Counted from the first letter of the stretch, positions 14,112 to 24,039 are shown. The stretch: DNA of 45,916 nucleotides from an uncultured Bacteroidales bacterium (GCA_944321735.1 CALUMK010000022.1:1-45916); one strand, 5' to 3'. A program made the numbers and translations. Notes: generated by a model not told the origin, from the letters alone.

Positions 14112-15707
14112 TTATTCTTTTGTCTTCCACTCTTCTATCGTGCCGGTCTGGGAGGAGAAGCTGGCTCCGATCTTAAAGAGTTTGCGCTTGTCAGCAGCGT
14201 AGGGTCTGGCATAGCCCTTGTCTTCTATCTGCTTCAGGGCTTCGTCCGCCGTGCCGTCCAGTTTGAACTCGAAGATATAGACGTACTGCGGGGTTTCCAC
14301 GATGCAGTCGGAACGCCCCTGGCTCTGTTCCTTTTCTATGTGGGTGGCATAGACGCTCACCATCCGGAATATCAGGTAGAAGGTGTAGTTGAAGTAGCTT
14401 TCCCGTTCCTTCTGGTCTTCCTTGCGCCGCGCCGTGTACGGAATGCTGGCCAGGAACGAGGTAAAAAGGTCGCGAATCGTGTCCGGCTCGCCCGCTTCCA
14501 TCGCATCCAATAAATCCTGTATCCATCCCTCCACGCTTTCCTTTTCCGGTTTCCAGTATCCCGCCGCCACCAAGCTGACGAAGCCTTTCTTCACTTCCTT
14601 GTTGGGGAAGTCCAACAGGAAAGTGCCTCGTGTGGGCTTGTAGTCCTTTATCGTCAGGTAGCCGCTCTGGTAAATCATTGGCAAAGGTTTCTCCACATCC
14701 GCCTTGTAGTCCACAAACTCGCTCGGGTCGTAATACCTGCCCGTCATTTCGTCCAGGTTCTCGTGGCTGTGCGCCAGAAGTCGCAGCAGGTAGCTGGGCG
14801 TGCCGGTGCCGAACCAGTAATCTTTCAGCCCTTTGTGCTTGAAAGCATTGAGCAGGCTGTAGGGGTTGTAGATGTCGGTCAGGTTTTCGCTGAAGTGGTA
14901 TCCGTCGTACTGGGCTTTGAGCCGTTGCAGCATCTCCGGGACGGTGACTTTGAAGCGTTCGGCCATTTCCCGGATGGGTTCGGCGAAATAGCTTTCCATC
15001 TCCTGCTGTGTGATGCCGCAAAGGCTTTCGTAATCGGATGCCAGGCTGATGTCGTCCGGCTGGTTGAAGCCGCTGAACACGCTCACCTGCGAGAACTTGG
15101 TCACCCCGGTGAGCAGCACGAACTGCAAATCCGCATCCGCCCCCTTGAAGACCGAATAGAAGGCTTTCAGCACCGAGCGGTTCCAGTCCTCCAGCCGGTA
15201 TTCCGTGCCTTGTATATCCACCTTGATGTCCATGTCCAATACGTCCAAAATCGGCTTGTCGTACTCGTCCACCAAGACCACGCAGCGGCGGCCGTGCCGC
15301 TTGTGCGCCTGCGCCAGCACGTAGGCGAAGCGGCTTCCGATGTCCATCCGCTTAGGGTCGCTGCCGTAGGTCTTCTCCCAATCGGATACATACACGTCCA
15401 AGGTCGAGTCCAAAGTCCCGGGGTTTAGGAAGTTGACGCTGTTGAAATCGATATGGAACACGGGGTATTCGAGCCAGTCCTTTTCCAGTTTCTCTATCGC
15501 CAAGCCTTGGAAAAGCTCTTTCTTGCCCAAATAGTAGTTCTTGAGTGTGGAGACCAAGAGGCTCTTGCCGAAACGGCGCGGACGGCTCAGGAAATAAATG
15601 GTGCCCGTAGTCACCAATTGGTATAACATCTTGGTTTTGTCCACATAGACATAACCCTCTTCTCGAATCTTCTCAAAGGTCTGTACCCCTACTGGAAATT
15701 TCATCAT
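14112..15707 (-). CDS. AAA-ATPase-like / PD-(D/E)xK nuclease-like protein (DUF1703 type)
   Basis: The 531-residue protein starts MMKFPVGVQTFEKIREEGYVYVDKT, the usual start of a family abundant in Bacteroidales. It has a P-loop-like motif RPRRFGKSLLVSTL at about residue 47, a Walker B-like VVLVDEYDKPIL at about 145, and a C-terminal nuclease-like region DCIVETPQYVYIFEFKLDG followed by KGYARPYA. The longer frame (to 15821) adds residues without family likeness, so ATG 15707 is preferred. A -7 element TAAATTTG lies 25 bases upstream. The gene is monocistronic. The family's role is not established; a nuclease or toxin-like function is a guess. Confidence 0.88.
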   Translation of the reverse strand: MMKFPVGVQTFEKIREEGYVYVDKTKMLYQLVTTGTIYFLSRPRRFGKSLLVSTLKNYYLGKKELFQGLAIEKLEKDWLEYPVFHIDFNSVNFLNPGTLDSTLDVYVSDWEKTYGSDPKRMDIGSRFAYVLAQAHKRHGRRCVVLVDEYDKPILDVLDMDIKVDIQGTEYRLEDWNRSVLKAFYSVFKGADADLQFVLLTGVTKFSQVSVFSGFNQPDDISLASDYESLCGITQQEMESYFAEPIREMAERFKVTVPEMLQRLKAQYDGYHFSENLTDIYNPYSLLNAFKHKGLKDYWFGTGTPSYLLRLLAHSHENLDEMTGRYYDPSEFVDYKADVEKPLPMIYQSGYLTIKDYKPTRGTFLLDFPNKEVKKGFVSLVAAGYWKPEKESVEGWIQDLLDAMEAGEPDTIRDLFTSFLASIPYTARRKEDQKERESYFNYTFYLIFRMVSVYATHIEKEQSQGRSDCIVETPQYVYIFEFKLDGTADEALKQIEDKGYARPYAADKRKLFKIGASFSSQTGTIEEWKTKE

Positions 15708-15731
15708 GGCTGGGTGTATTGCGCTATTCTG

Positions 15732-15739
15732 CAAATTTA
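15732..15739 (-). promoter_or_regulatory. -7 element (TAAATTTG) of the DUF1703-type gene
   Basis: On the minus strand TAAATTTG matches TAnnTTTG and ends 25 bases before ATG 15707. No clear TTG at the -33 position. Confidence 0.5.
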
Positions 15740-15822
15740 CATATAAACTTCGGGATTTCTTAAAAGGCAGCCACTTTGTTATGTTTTCGATATAAGAAAA
15801 ATCTATCTGCGTAGCTTGCAAT

Positions 15823-15860
15823 AAAAAAAGCGGAGGCCAGAATTACCCTGGCTCTCCGCT
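15823..15860 (-). terminator. Rho-independent terminator of the 1637-residue T9SS gene
   Basis: Minus-strand RNA pairs AGCGGAG (from 15854-15860) and CCAG (15848-15851) with their partners at 15837-15840 and 15829-15835, followed by seven T (15823-15829). A second small hairpin, GCAAGG/CCTTGC (15865-15884), lies between it and the stop codon. Confidence 0.85.
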
Positions 15861-15920
15861 TGCGGCAAGGCATAGAACCCTTGCGACAACCAAAACCAAT
15901 TATGAAAACCTAATTGATTT

Positions 15921-18900
15921 TTATTGTTTTGTTATTTTGATTCGTTTCCCGTCAACTTCTAACAAGTAGATTCCATCTGGATAGGAGGACAAATCCAAAG
16001 TACATGCAGTATTTCCCTCACATTGCTTGTCGATTATCTTTTGTCCGGCTATATTGTAAACCGCAATATGCCGAATCCCGATAGAACTGGTGATGAAAAG
16101 CTGCCCTGTGGTGGGGTTCGGAAAAGCTTTTAGTTCTCCTTGAGCTACATTTTCCATGTTCGTGCTAATGGTAGCGTTGGCACATAAGGGGTTGGATTCA
16201 TGTCCCAGTTCATTGCAAATGGAACGAATGCAATATTCGTGTGTGCCTGCGGGTACGGTTTGGTCGGTATAAGAGGTTCCTTCAACCGGTCCGGCAATCT
16301 TTTCGTTGTTTCGATAGACATTATACGTGCGAGGAACAGGAACGTCTTCTACTACGGATATTTCATCGAGTTGGATGCCCAAAGTGGTGTACAAAGAGTC
16401 GTTGTGGTGGCGGAAGGCTATATGTACAGTCCCTGTGTAACCGGATAAGTCCACTACTTTGTCGTACCAGATGAAGGAAGATGTGGCATTCAGGGTGTCG
16501 CTATCTATCACCTTGAAGTTTTCGTAGTCTGTTCCATTTTGCGAAATCAGCACTTCGTAATACGTCTGGCTGTTTTGGCTGATTATGTTGGCTACGTGAT
16601 AGGTCAAGGTGGCCCGACCCGAAGATAGTTCGATAGCCGGCGATATCAGCCAGTTGTCAGGCGCTAGCAGGGTGGCGGAATAATCTTCATGGTAATCATA
16701 TACTTCGGAGAAAACGCAGCCATCGCCTTTGTAGGGTGTACATAGGGCTAAAGCGAAAGCCGAATCGCTCCTGAGCCATTTGTGTCCGTCTCCATCCTTG
16801 TCTAAATTGAGCCAAGTAGTCGGTATTTCGCCATCGAAGCTTTCCGAGAAGATGCTGTCTTTTCTCCAGTATGGTTCTGCTTCGTCCCATGTCAAGCTTA
16901 CGCTGTTGTCTATGGAGGAGATGGTCAAGTTCTTCGGTTCCCCACAGGTGTTTCCGGCAAAGAAATCCATCGTTACAGGTGCCGACTCGCATCCGTTGGG
17001 ATGTACGGCGGTGACAGTATAGTTGTAAATTGCTTCTGGCAAGCCGCTTTCTTCGAAGAAAGTGTTTTCTGTGGTTGTGAGAAGAGAGCCGTCTCGATAG
17101 ACGTTGTATTTGATTGCAGGCTCTTGATTTTTATGCCCATTTGCTTGCAATTGTGTTTGTTGCCCATCGGGCAGGATGAGATGTGCGCCTACGCTTAGAT
17201 TGAAATCCGCGTTTTCGACCGCTTTGTCAACGGTCGTCCATCCATCGCCGGTTCCTAAGTCAATCATGTTCCGGTTTTCTACTCCAGGACCGGCATCGCA
17301 GCCTATGGCATAACTTTCGCCTGTATAATCTACGCTATATCCTATCCAAAGTTCTTGTTTGGGATCGATGGTGACAGGACTGGGCAACGAGACGGTATTC
17401 CATTGGCCTATTTCCAAATCGTTGCCAAGAACTCGTTGGATGAACATTTCGTTTCCGGGTTTTAATCCATTGCCTCCGATCCAGATTCGCACGAAGTAGG
17501 TGGCTCTGGCTTCTCCAGGGACAAAGGCTATTTGGTCGATTTGTGCTCCACCTATATTCCTTTCGGCAATATCTTCCACAGTATAGCGCGATGCTATCTG
17601 GATGGAATAACCACCGTATTCTGTAAAACCTATTCCGTTTGTTGGCTCGTAACTGTAGGTGAGCCAGTCTTCAGGAAGCGCTCCGGGTTTGCTCCAGTTT
17701 AAGGATACTTTTGTGGCAGGGATATCATAGCTGGCTTCCAAATCGCGGATGGGGGCGCAACGGTTCGCGCAGGAGACTGTTCGGCTTGTTTTTTCCGATT
17801 CGGCATCGCCATAGACTGCCGTGACGCTCCATTCGTGTTCTCCGTTTGTGATGAATCCGGTATCGGTATAATGACGGGTGGTCAGGTCTTGGGCGATAAG
17901 TTCATTGTCTCGATACACGTTGTAATAGGCATCGGTGTAGCCGTCGGGAGCGTCCCATTGGAGTATGGCTACAATGTCCCCGTTAACCCGATTGGTGATT
18001 TCAAGTTCCAGATTTTGAATTGGGTTCATATCTTCAAGATAAGAGACCTGTAGCGTGGTTCCCGTGGTTTCTTTTCCTCGGCAGAGGGTCGTGATTTTAT
18101 ACGAATGCGTGCCAATGGCAAGGGAGGTGTCTTTGTAATGGGTTGTCTCTATGCTGTCTTGCAAGAGTTTGTCGTCCCGATAAAGATTGTACGAAGCCTG
18201 GTAGTTGCCTTCAGGGGCAATCCAGTCCAAAGCAATATAGCCAAAGCCGATAGATGCTTTCAAATCGCGGACATCATGGCAAGGAAGGCCGTCGCTGGAG
18301 TCTATCTGGATATTGTCTATCTGGATTTCCGTTGTGGTGGCGGAAGCCTCAAAAGCCAGACGGAGTTGTTCTATGCCTTCGGGGAGCAAGACCTGGGCTT
18401 GGTTCCAGTTCAAATTGGGGCGAAACTGGTCTGTAAGCAGAGTCCATGGATTGTCTTCTTGTTCTTGGTAATAAAGAGCCAGTGAAGCCTTGTCGCCCAT
18501 GGTGTAGCTGAATGTCAGCATGGGGTGGGGCAATGTTGTCAAATTGGTAAATACAGGGGTGATAATCCGGCTTTGCTGTGTTTGATTGCTTTCGGCATGG
18601 AACTGCAATTTGGTTTCGCTGCCTGCGGGAGCATTCGAAGGAATGCCGTCATTGGCAGGTACGGCTTGCCAGGAGGTGGTGCCGTTTATTATTTCCTGAC
18701 TCCAGCAAAGAGGAATGCCCCCTTGTTCAAAATCTTCTGACCAGGGATAAACAGAGATGAGGTCTTCATTGCATTCCAGTCCGAAGCGGTAAGACAGCCG
18801 TCCCATATCGGAAGACCCAATGTGAGCAGTGATGAAATTTTCCTCTCCAAAATAGAAATCCATATCGGTGACATGGCAATAATGAAGTTCTTTTGCAGAG

Positions 18901-20834
18901 AGTGAACGCCAAGTGTCGCCGCCGTCCTCGCTGTAGCTGATGGAAAGAGGTGCGCCTTCTTGCATTGTCCCAATGACAACCAGGCCGTTTTGGACTGGGG
19001 AGCAGTTGATTTTGCAGGCTTGGTTTTGCTCCAGAATAATTTGCCAGCTGTTCCCTCCATCGTTGGAACGGTAGATTCCTTTCGTGCTGGAAGCAAACAG
19101 TTGACTGGTGTTTAATGGGTTGATGGTAATAGATTTTATGTCTCCGCTCAATCCGGCAGATTTCGAAACCCAGTCTTGGCCGTTATTCAAGCTTTGGTAG
19201 ATGGCGGAGCCTCTTGCCATCCAGATGGCTGTCTGGTCTTGGTTTTGGGCAAGGACAAAAGCAGTTACGGGGTCTTGTCCGGGTATGGCCAATACGCTGA
19301 AATCGATGTGGGCGGTTTCCTTGATTTCGATGTATGCCAAGGAGTCTCCTATCGACAACCAGTATTTCCCGGATTCTATAGGGTCGGATTGCAAGTCAGA
19401 GATATCGCCTTTGATATTCGTGGAAAGCAGGTCCTTTCCGTTTTTATAGTAGAGTGTGCCGGAAGTATCGGTCAGGAACAGTTTAGAGGTGTCGTGGCTG
19501 TCGGTGAATACTTTTTCGAAAACAAGTTCGGAAAGGAAAGGATTGTCGATGCCATCCTCTCCTTTTTCCCCGCCAACCAAAGTGTGGAGTTGCCCGTCAA
19601 TCACGTAGGTTATTGTTGGAGACGGTGAGCCGTCCAGTTTCAAGGATGTGCAACCGTAGCTGGTTCGGCTCGCGTTGACCATGTCCCAGGATTGGCATCG
19701 GTCAAGGGTATGTCGCACGCTGGCTCCGTCGATGCCTATCAGCATTTCGTCTGTGTTGAAGGGATTGATGGATGCGTACTGGCCGAACATATAGTCCGAA
19801 GGCATTAAGTTTTGATAGGTTTTGAACCCATCATCGGTAATGAAAATCTGGTTTTCTTCGATGACAATGATTCGATTAGGGTCGTGTGGGTCATATTCTA
19901 TATCGGTAAAATAATTGTAGATGAAGTTGGAGTATTCCAGCTCGATTTCTTCCCATGTCTTGCCGCCATCGTAGGAGCGCATTAAATGTTGGATAGGCGT
20001 CAGAGTGCCGCTTGTCATATGGGATCCGATGATGATTTCATTGGGATTTTCGGGGTTGAAAGCAATCGGACCCCAGTCTTTTCCGGCCAATTTCTCTGTA
20101 TAGGTTTTGCCGCCGTCTTCGGAAATCAGAAGGCCGGCTTGCACGCCGGATATCCCGCCATTTCGCAGCAGGAACAACTTGTCGGGATTGCCGGGGCTGA
20201 ATGCCACGTTGGCCATGTGTACAAAATCGTGGTCGGCAAAATCATAAATGAAATCCCAGCTTTCCCCTCCATTGTGGGTGAGGTAAATTTCGGTCATCAG
20301 GATGAATCCATTCAGCATCCAAGTCGTGTGCATCAATACGGTGTCTCCAGCATCGTCGTACACGTCGTAACTTATCAGGCTGGAATTATTTTCCGCATTG
20401 GGGAGTTGGTAATGCTTCACTTCGCCGGTTTTGTGGTTGATCCGGTACAGGCCGTTTGTGTAGGCCGAAGAGGTGTTGTCTATTTGGAAATAGAGATAGT
20501 TGCTGTTCTTGCTTGGTTTTAGCCCCATGATTCTTCCCCAGATTTGGCCTCCGGGCATGCGGTAGGGGTCGGTCCATTCAAAGACGAGCCGCCAAGTTTC
20601 CCCGAAATCTTCCGAAATGAATAGCTTGGGGTATTCGTATCCATCCATCGGGGCTACGGCTCCATAGATTCGGCCTTCCACATTCTTGTCATAGACCATG
20701 TAATGGAAGTTTTCGGTTGAGGTAGTGGCGTGTTGCACAAACTGGGCGGCACTCTTGCTGGAGAATGCGGCAAGGAGGATGAACGGAAGCAATACCGTTA
20801 TCCATGCTTTTTTGATGGCTGTAGCACTTTTCAT
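15921..20834 (-). CDS. Giant secreted T9SS protein with Asp-box propeller and FN3-like domains
   Basis: The 1637-residue protein starts with a signal peptide (MKSATAIKKAWITVLLPFILL... ending SAAQ). The first 650 residues contain repeated Asp-box-type turns (SEDGGKTYTEK, SYDGGKTWEEI, SNDGGNSWQII, SEDGGDTWRSL), as in sialidase or sortilin-type beta-propellers. A jelly-roll-like segment (PWSEDFEQGGIPLCW, then a second near SFDGEIPTTWLN) and several FN3-like modules with the phrase YNVYRDNE follow. The end (KAFPNPTTGQLFITSS to LLEVDGKRIKITKQ) is a type A T9SS sorting domain, so it is exported and attached to the cell surface. No catalytic triad was recognised; adhesion or glycan binding is possible. 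It has its own promoter and terminator. Confidence 0.88.
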   Translation of the reverse strand: MKSATAIKKAWITVLLPFILLAAFSSKSAAQFVQHATTSTENFHYMVYDKNVEGRIYGAVAPMDGYEYPKLFISEDFGETWRLVFEWTDPYRMPGGQIWGRIMGLKPSKNSNYLYFQIDNTSSAYTNGLYRINHKTGEVKHYQLPNAENNSSLISYDVYDDAGDTVLMHTTWMLNGFILMTEIYLTHNGGESWDFIYDFADHDFVHMANVAFSPGNPDKLFLLRNGGISGVQAGLLISEDGGKTYTEKLAGKDWGPIAFNPENPNEIIIGSHMTSGTLTPIQHLMRSYDGGKTWEEIELEYSNFIYNYFTDIEYDPHDPNRIIVIEENQIFITDDGFKTYQNLMPSDYMFGQYASINPFNTDEMLIGIDGASVRHTLDRCQSWDMVNASRTSYGCTSLKLDGSPSPTITYVIDGQLHTLVGGEKGEDGIDNPFLSELVFEKVFTDSHDTSKLFLTDTSGTLYYKNGKDLLSTNIKGDISDLQSDPIESGKYWLSIGDSLAYIEIKETAHIDFSVLAIPGQDPVTAFVLAQNQDQTAIWMARGSAIYQSLNNGQDWVSKSAGLSGDIKSITINPLNTSQLFASSTKGIYRSNDGGNSWQIILEQNQACKINCSPVQNGLVVIGTMQEGAPLSISYSEDGGDTWRSLSAKELHYCHVTDMDFYFGEENFITAHIGSSDMGRLSYRFGLECNEDLISVYPWSEDFEQGGIPLCWSQEIINGTTSWQAVPANDGIPSNAPAGSETKLQFHAESNQTQQSRIITPVFTNLTTLPHPMLTFSYTMGDKASLALYYQEQEDNPWTLLTDQFRPNLNWNQAQVLLPEGIEQLRLAFEASATTTEIQIDNIQIDSSDGLPCHDVRDLKASIGFGYIALDWIAPEGNYQASYNLYRDDKLLQDSIETTHYKDTSLAIGTHSYKITTLCRGKETTGTTLQVSYLEDMNPIQNLELEITNRVNGDIVAILQWDAPDGYTDAYYNVYRDNELIAQDLTTRHYTDTGFITNGEHEWSVTAVYGDAESEKTSRTVSCANRCAPIRDLEASYDIPATKVSLNWSKPGALPEDWLTYSYEPTNGIGFTEYGGYSIQIASRYTVEDIAERNIGGAQIDQIAFVPGEARATYFVRIWIGGNGLKPGNEMFIQRVLGNDLEIGQWNTVSLPSPVTIDPKQELWIGYSVDYTGESYAIGCDAGPGVENRNMIDLGTGDGWTTVDKAVENADFNLSVGAHLILPDGQQTQLQANGHKNQEPAIKYNVYRDGSLLTTTENTFFEESGLPEAIYNYTVTAVHPNGCESAPVTMDFFAGNTCGEPKNLTISSIDNSVSLTWDEAEPYWRKDSIFSESFDGEIPTTWLNLDKDGDGHKWLRSDSAFALALCTPYKGDGCVFSEVYDYHEDYSATLLAPDNWLISPAIELSSGRATLTYHVANIISQNSQTYYEVLISQNGTDYENFKVIDSDTLNATSSFIWYDKVVDLSGYTGTVHIAFRHHNDSLYTTLGIQLDEISVVEDVPVPRTYNVYRNNEKIAGPVEGTSYTDQTVPAGTHEYCIRSICNELGHESNPLCANATISTNMENVAQGELKAFPNPTTGQLFITSSIGIRHIAVYNIAGQKIIDKQCEGNTACTLDLSSYPDGIYLLEVDGKRIKITKQ

Positions 20835-20898
20835 GATTTTAGGTTTTAAGTTTGTATTGGCTCCGGTTCCCGCGGTCGGGGAAACAGCCTGTTTGTGC

Positions 20899-20928
20899 TA
20901 AAAGTATCTAAAGATTCAGGAAAAACAA
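20899..20928 (-). promoter_or_regulatory. Promoter of the 1637-residue T9SS gene
   Basis: On the minus strand TTG (20926-20928), 19 bases and TACTTTTA (20899-20906) approximate the -33/-7 consensus. The leader would be about 60 bases. Confidence 0.55.
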
Positions 20929-20947
20929 GCGTTCGTTCTTGTAAAAA

Positions 20948-20978
20948 GCGTGACATGGAAATTGCAGATGCGTGACAT
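20948..20978. promoter_or_regulatory. Direct repeat operator candidate GCGTGACAT x2
   Basis: GCGTGACAT occurs at 20948-20956 and again at 20970-20978, 22 bases start to start (two helical turns), about 20 bases upstream of the -33 element of the T9SS gene. The neighbouring gene encodes a LuxR-like regulator, so this is a plausible activator site. Another short direct repeat, TGCTAGAAT, occurs at 21012-21020 and 21022-21030. Confidence 0.45.
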
Positions 20979-21042
20979 TGTAAAAACGTAGTTCTTCGAC
21001 AATAAATAGTGTGCTAGAATATGCTAGAATTGCGTTTTTGAT

Positions 21043-22665
21043 CTATAGGGAAAATAAATAATCGTAGAGATTCACCCCTTCTGCAAGCTGCATTTTCTTG
21101 ACAATTCTTTCTTTCCTTTTGCGACAAGTCTCAATGGTGATGTTGAAGATAGAAGCGATTTCTTTTGTACTCAGGCTCATATACATATAGGAAAGGTAAC
21201 GGATGTCGTTGGCATTCAAATCGGGATGTCTTTGCTTGAGTTTGCTTAAGAAGCCGTGGTTGACATCTTCAAACAGAGTGACGAATTCGCTCCATTCCTT
21301 TTCTGAACTCAATTGCTTTTTCAGGTTTTGCAGAAGCGAAGTAAAGCCCGGTTCTTCGGCCAAGCTGGGATATTTTGTCATTGAAGAGATCAGTTCTTCC
21401 AACAGTTGATCCCGGCTTGAAATGGACAGGGCCTTAGCGGCAAGTTGCCTGTTGCGCAGTTCCACTTCATGTTGCAGCTTTTCCAGTTCCAATTCGCCAA
21501 TGCGGCGTTTGTTGCTTTCTATTTCCTTTTCTTGTTTCAATTTTGTGGAGCGCATGTGCAGCCACCAAAGCAGGAATGCGACTATTATGACTGAGGCTGA
21601 CAATAGGAGGAAGAGCAATTTGCGGCCATTGGCGACTTGGGCTTCCTTCAAGTCTAATTCATATTGGTAGTGCTGTAATTCGAACTTGAGCTTGCTGCTT
21701 TCGAACAGGCGTCCGTTTTTGATGGTGTTTAAAGAGTCGTGTAAGAGTAGAATGGAGTCTTTGTAAAGTAAGGCTTCATTATAATTCTTTGTTTCGTAAT
21801 GGATTTTGGACAACAGTTGGTAGATGTTTGAACGGGATTTCAAATCCGGATTGGCGACAATGGCTTTTTGTGCATAGTTTTTTGCTAGGGCAAACTCTTG
21901 GGTACGGAAATAGGATTCTGCGATGCAGTAGGCCACTTCATTATAATTGGCTGTCATGCCTTTTTGTAGCAACAAGGGCATGAGTTTTTTGCCATTTTCC
22001 CTTACGGATTTATCCAGTCCTTTTTGCAGGAATATTTCAATTTCAGCAGATTGGGCTTCGAGCAGACGGATGGTGTCCGGGTATAGGGACAAGTGATTCA
22101 AGGCTTCGTTTATATACGATTCCGCTTTGTCCAATTCCTTGTTTTTCGCGCAGATAATTCCAAGATTGATACTATAACTGCCTACCTTGAACCAGTCTTC
22201 TTCCCGTTGGGCGATCCGATAGGCTTGCGAAAAATACTCCTCTGCTTTCTCGAAATTCTCTTCGCGGGAATAAAGCACGGCGATATTGTTGAGGACAATC
22301 ATTGTCTCGCTGTTCTCAAGATGCTTTAATGATAAGGTGTAGGCTTCCAAGTAGTAATTCAATGCCTCGCCGTAATCGAAAATGGAATAATACAGGATGC
22401 CTAAGTTGTTCAAGGCCAAGAATTCCTGTTTGTGCCACTGGTTCTGCGCGGCAAGACTGCGGGCTTCTTCCAAGTAAAGCAGGCCATCGGAGTAATTCTT
22501 CTTTTCCAATACGCTTTCTACTCCTTGGATTAGCAAGGAATCGCAATAAGCTTTATCTTGGATTTGAGCCGAGAGGGGTGTTTGCAGGCAGAAAATCAGA
22601 AAGCATGTTCCTATGGCTTGTACCAATGCTTGATTTATAAGTTTGGAAGGCACGAGCTTTCTCAT
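21043..22665 (-). CDS. Membrane-anchored TPR protein with C-terminal LuxR-like HTH (regulator)
   Basis: The 540-residue protein starts with a signal-like segment (QAIGTCFLIFCLQTPLSAQ). About five tetratricopeptide repeats follow at residues 40-310 (for example LALNNLGILYYSIFDYGEALNYYLEAY). A membrane helix LFLLLSASVIIVAFLLWWLHM lies near 350-370, then a coiled coil, then a DNA-binding domain at about 480-530 (LNANDIRYLSYMYMSLSTKEIASIFNITIETCRKRKERIVKKM). Such one-protein sensors are common in Bacteroidota; the periplasmic TPR part probably senses a protein or peptide. It starts 30 bases after the MATE gene and may share its transcript. The T9SS gene downstream, with a direct-repeat operator, is the natural target; this is inference. 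Confidence 0.85.
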   Translation of the reverse strand: MRKLVPSKLINQALVQAIGTCFLIFCLQTPLSAQIQDKAYCDSLLIQGVESVLEKKNYSDGLLYLEEARSLAAQNQWHKQEFLALNNLGILYYSIFDYGEALNYYLEAYTLSLKHLENSETMIVLNNIAVLYSREENFEKAEEYFSQAYRIAQREEDWFKVGSYSINLGIICAKNKELDKAESYINEALNHLSLYPDTIRLLEAQSAEIEIFLQKGLDKSVRENGKKLMPLLLQKGMTANYNEVAYCIAESYFRTQEFALAKNYAQKAIVANPDLKSRSNIYQLLSKIHYETKNYNEALLYKDSILLLHDSLNTIKNGRLFESSKLKFELQHYQYELDLKEAQVANGRKLLFLLLSASVIIVAFLLWWLHMRSTKLKQEKEIESNKRRIGELELEKLQHEVELRNRQLAAKALSISSRDQLLEELISSMTKYPSLAEEPGFTSLLQNLKKQLSSEKEWSEFVTLFEDVNHGFLSKLKQRHPDLNANDIRYLSYMYMSLSTKEIASIFNITIETCRKRKERIVKKMQLAEGVNLYDYLFSL

Positions 22666-22695
22666 ATTGCCTGCTTTTGAACAGGATAATTGGTC

Positions 22696-24039
22696 TTATT
22701 TCAGCTTTTTCAACTGCATCCGCAGGATGATGAAGGTCACCACGATGGACAGGAAGTCGGCAACCGGTGTGGCCATCCAGACCCCGTCGAGGTCGAACAA
22801 GGCAGAAAAGATGAAGAGGGAGGGAATCAGGAACAGTACCTGCCGCGTCAAACTCAGGAAGATGGAAAGCTGCACCTTGCCGATAGACTGGAAAAAGTTG
22901 GTGGTCACGATTTGGAATCCCACAAAGGGGAACAGCAAGAAGACGTAATGCAGCCCTACACGGGTTATTTCAATCAGTTGTTCATCGGTAGTGAACACAT
23001 TGGCCGCGGTCCGCGGGAAAATCTCCATGAGCAGGAATCCCAAAGTGGTGATAGCCGTGCCCACCTTGATGGACAAGGAGAAGACCTTGCGTACCCTCTC
23101 CGGTTTCCGGGCGCCGTAATTGTATCCGGCGATAGGTTGCATTCCTTGGCAGAGCCCGATAACGAACATGACGAACAGGATGCCGTAGCTGTTGACGATA
23201 CCGTAAGCGCCCACCGCCAAATCGCCGCCCTTGGCAGCCAATCGGCCATTGAGGATGATGGCCACCGCGCTTCCGGCCAGATTGATCAGGAACGGGGACA
23301 TGCCGATGGACAGGATATTGTTGACGATTTTCTTGGCCGGCTTGAGATTGGGTCGGGTGAAGCGGATGAAAGCGTCCTTCTTGAGGAAGAAGTGCATGGT
23401 CTGAACGGCGGTCACGAACATGGCAATGACGGTGGCGATGGCCGCTCCTTGGATTCCCCAGTCGAACCAGAAGATGAAAATCGGGGCAAGGATGGCATTG
23501 AGGACCATCCCGCTGATCATGATGGTCATGGAGCGGATGGGGCTGCCCGAAGCCCGGATGATGTTGCAGAAGCTGTACGACAGGTTGGCGAAAATGTTTC
23601 CCGGGATGATGATGCGCAGGTAGTCGGCCGCGTAAGGGATGGTGTTTTCGCTGCCGCCGAAGATTTTCAGCAGGGGTTCGAGGAATGCCAAACAGAGGAC
23701 AGTCAGCAAGGCCCACATGATGACTGTCAGAAAGAGCGCATTGCCTAGGATGCGTTCCGCCCATTCGCGATCCTTCATGCCGAGCACGATTGATATCCGG
23801 GTCGAGGCTCCCACGCCTACCAATGTGCCGAACGCTTGCAGGAAGGTCATGATGGGCAAGCTCAAGGCCAAGCCCGAAATGGCCATGGCGCCTGCACCGT
23901 GTCCGATGAAGATACGGTCGATTAGATTATACACCGAAGTGCTCAAGGTGGTGATTACCGCCGGAAGCGCGTATTGCCAGAGCAGTTTGGGAATGCTGTC
24001 CGTCTCCAACAGACGGGGGTCCATCGATGTCTTCGCCAT
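22696..24039 (-). CDS. MATE-family multidrug/sodium exporter
   Basis: The 447-residue protein is a twelve-helix inner-membrane antiporter of the MATE family. Typical parts are LLWQYALPAVITTLSTSVYNLIDRIFIGHGAGAMAISGLALSLPIM at the start and the second-half repeat SPFLINLAGSAVAIILNGRLAAKGGDLAVGAYGIVNSYG with QGMQPIAGYNYGAR. The substrate is unknown. It is the first gene before the TPR regulator, with a 30-base gap. Confidence 0.9.
   Translation of the reverse strand: MAKTSMDPRLLETDSIPKLLWQYALPAVITTLSTSVYNLIDRIFIGHGAGAMAISGLALSLPIMTFLQAFGTLVGVGASTRISIVLGMKDREWAERILGNALFLTVIMWALLTVLCLAFLEPLLKIFGGSENTIPYAADYLRIIIPGNIFANLSYSFCNIIRASGSPIRSMTIMISGMVLNAILAPIFIFWFDWGIQGAAIATVIAMFVTAVQTMHFFLKKDAFIRFTRPNLKPAKKIVNNILSIGMSPFLINLAGSAVAIILNGRLAAKGGDLAVGAYGIVNSYGILFVMFVIGLCQGMQPIAGYNYGARKPERVRKVFSLSIKVGTAITTLGFLLMEIFPRTAANVFTTDEQLIEITRVGLHYVFLLFPFVGFQIVTTNFFQSIGKVQLSIFLSLTRQVLFLIPSLFIFSALFDLDGVWMATPVADFLSIVVTFIILRMQLKKLK

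Noticed and set aside
14191-15021. 276-residue minus-strand frame inside the DUF1703-type gene
   Set aside because: Alternative frame of a clear gene on the same strand; the composition is typical of a frame shadow.
22690-23748. 352-residue plus-strand open frame
   Set aside because: Opposite the MATE gene; rich in charged residues with no fold likeness.
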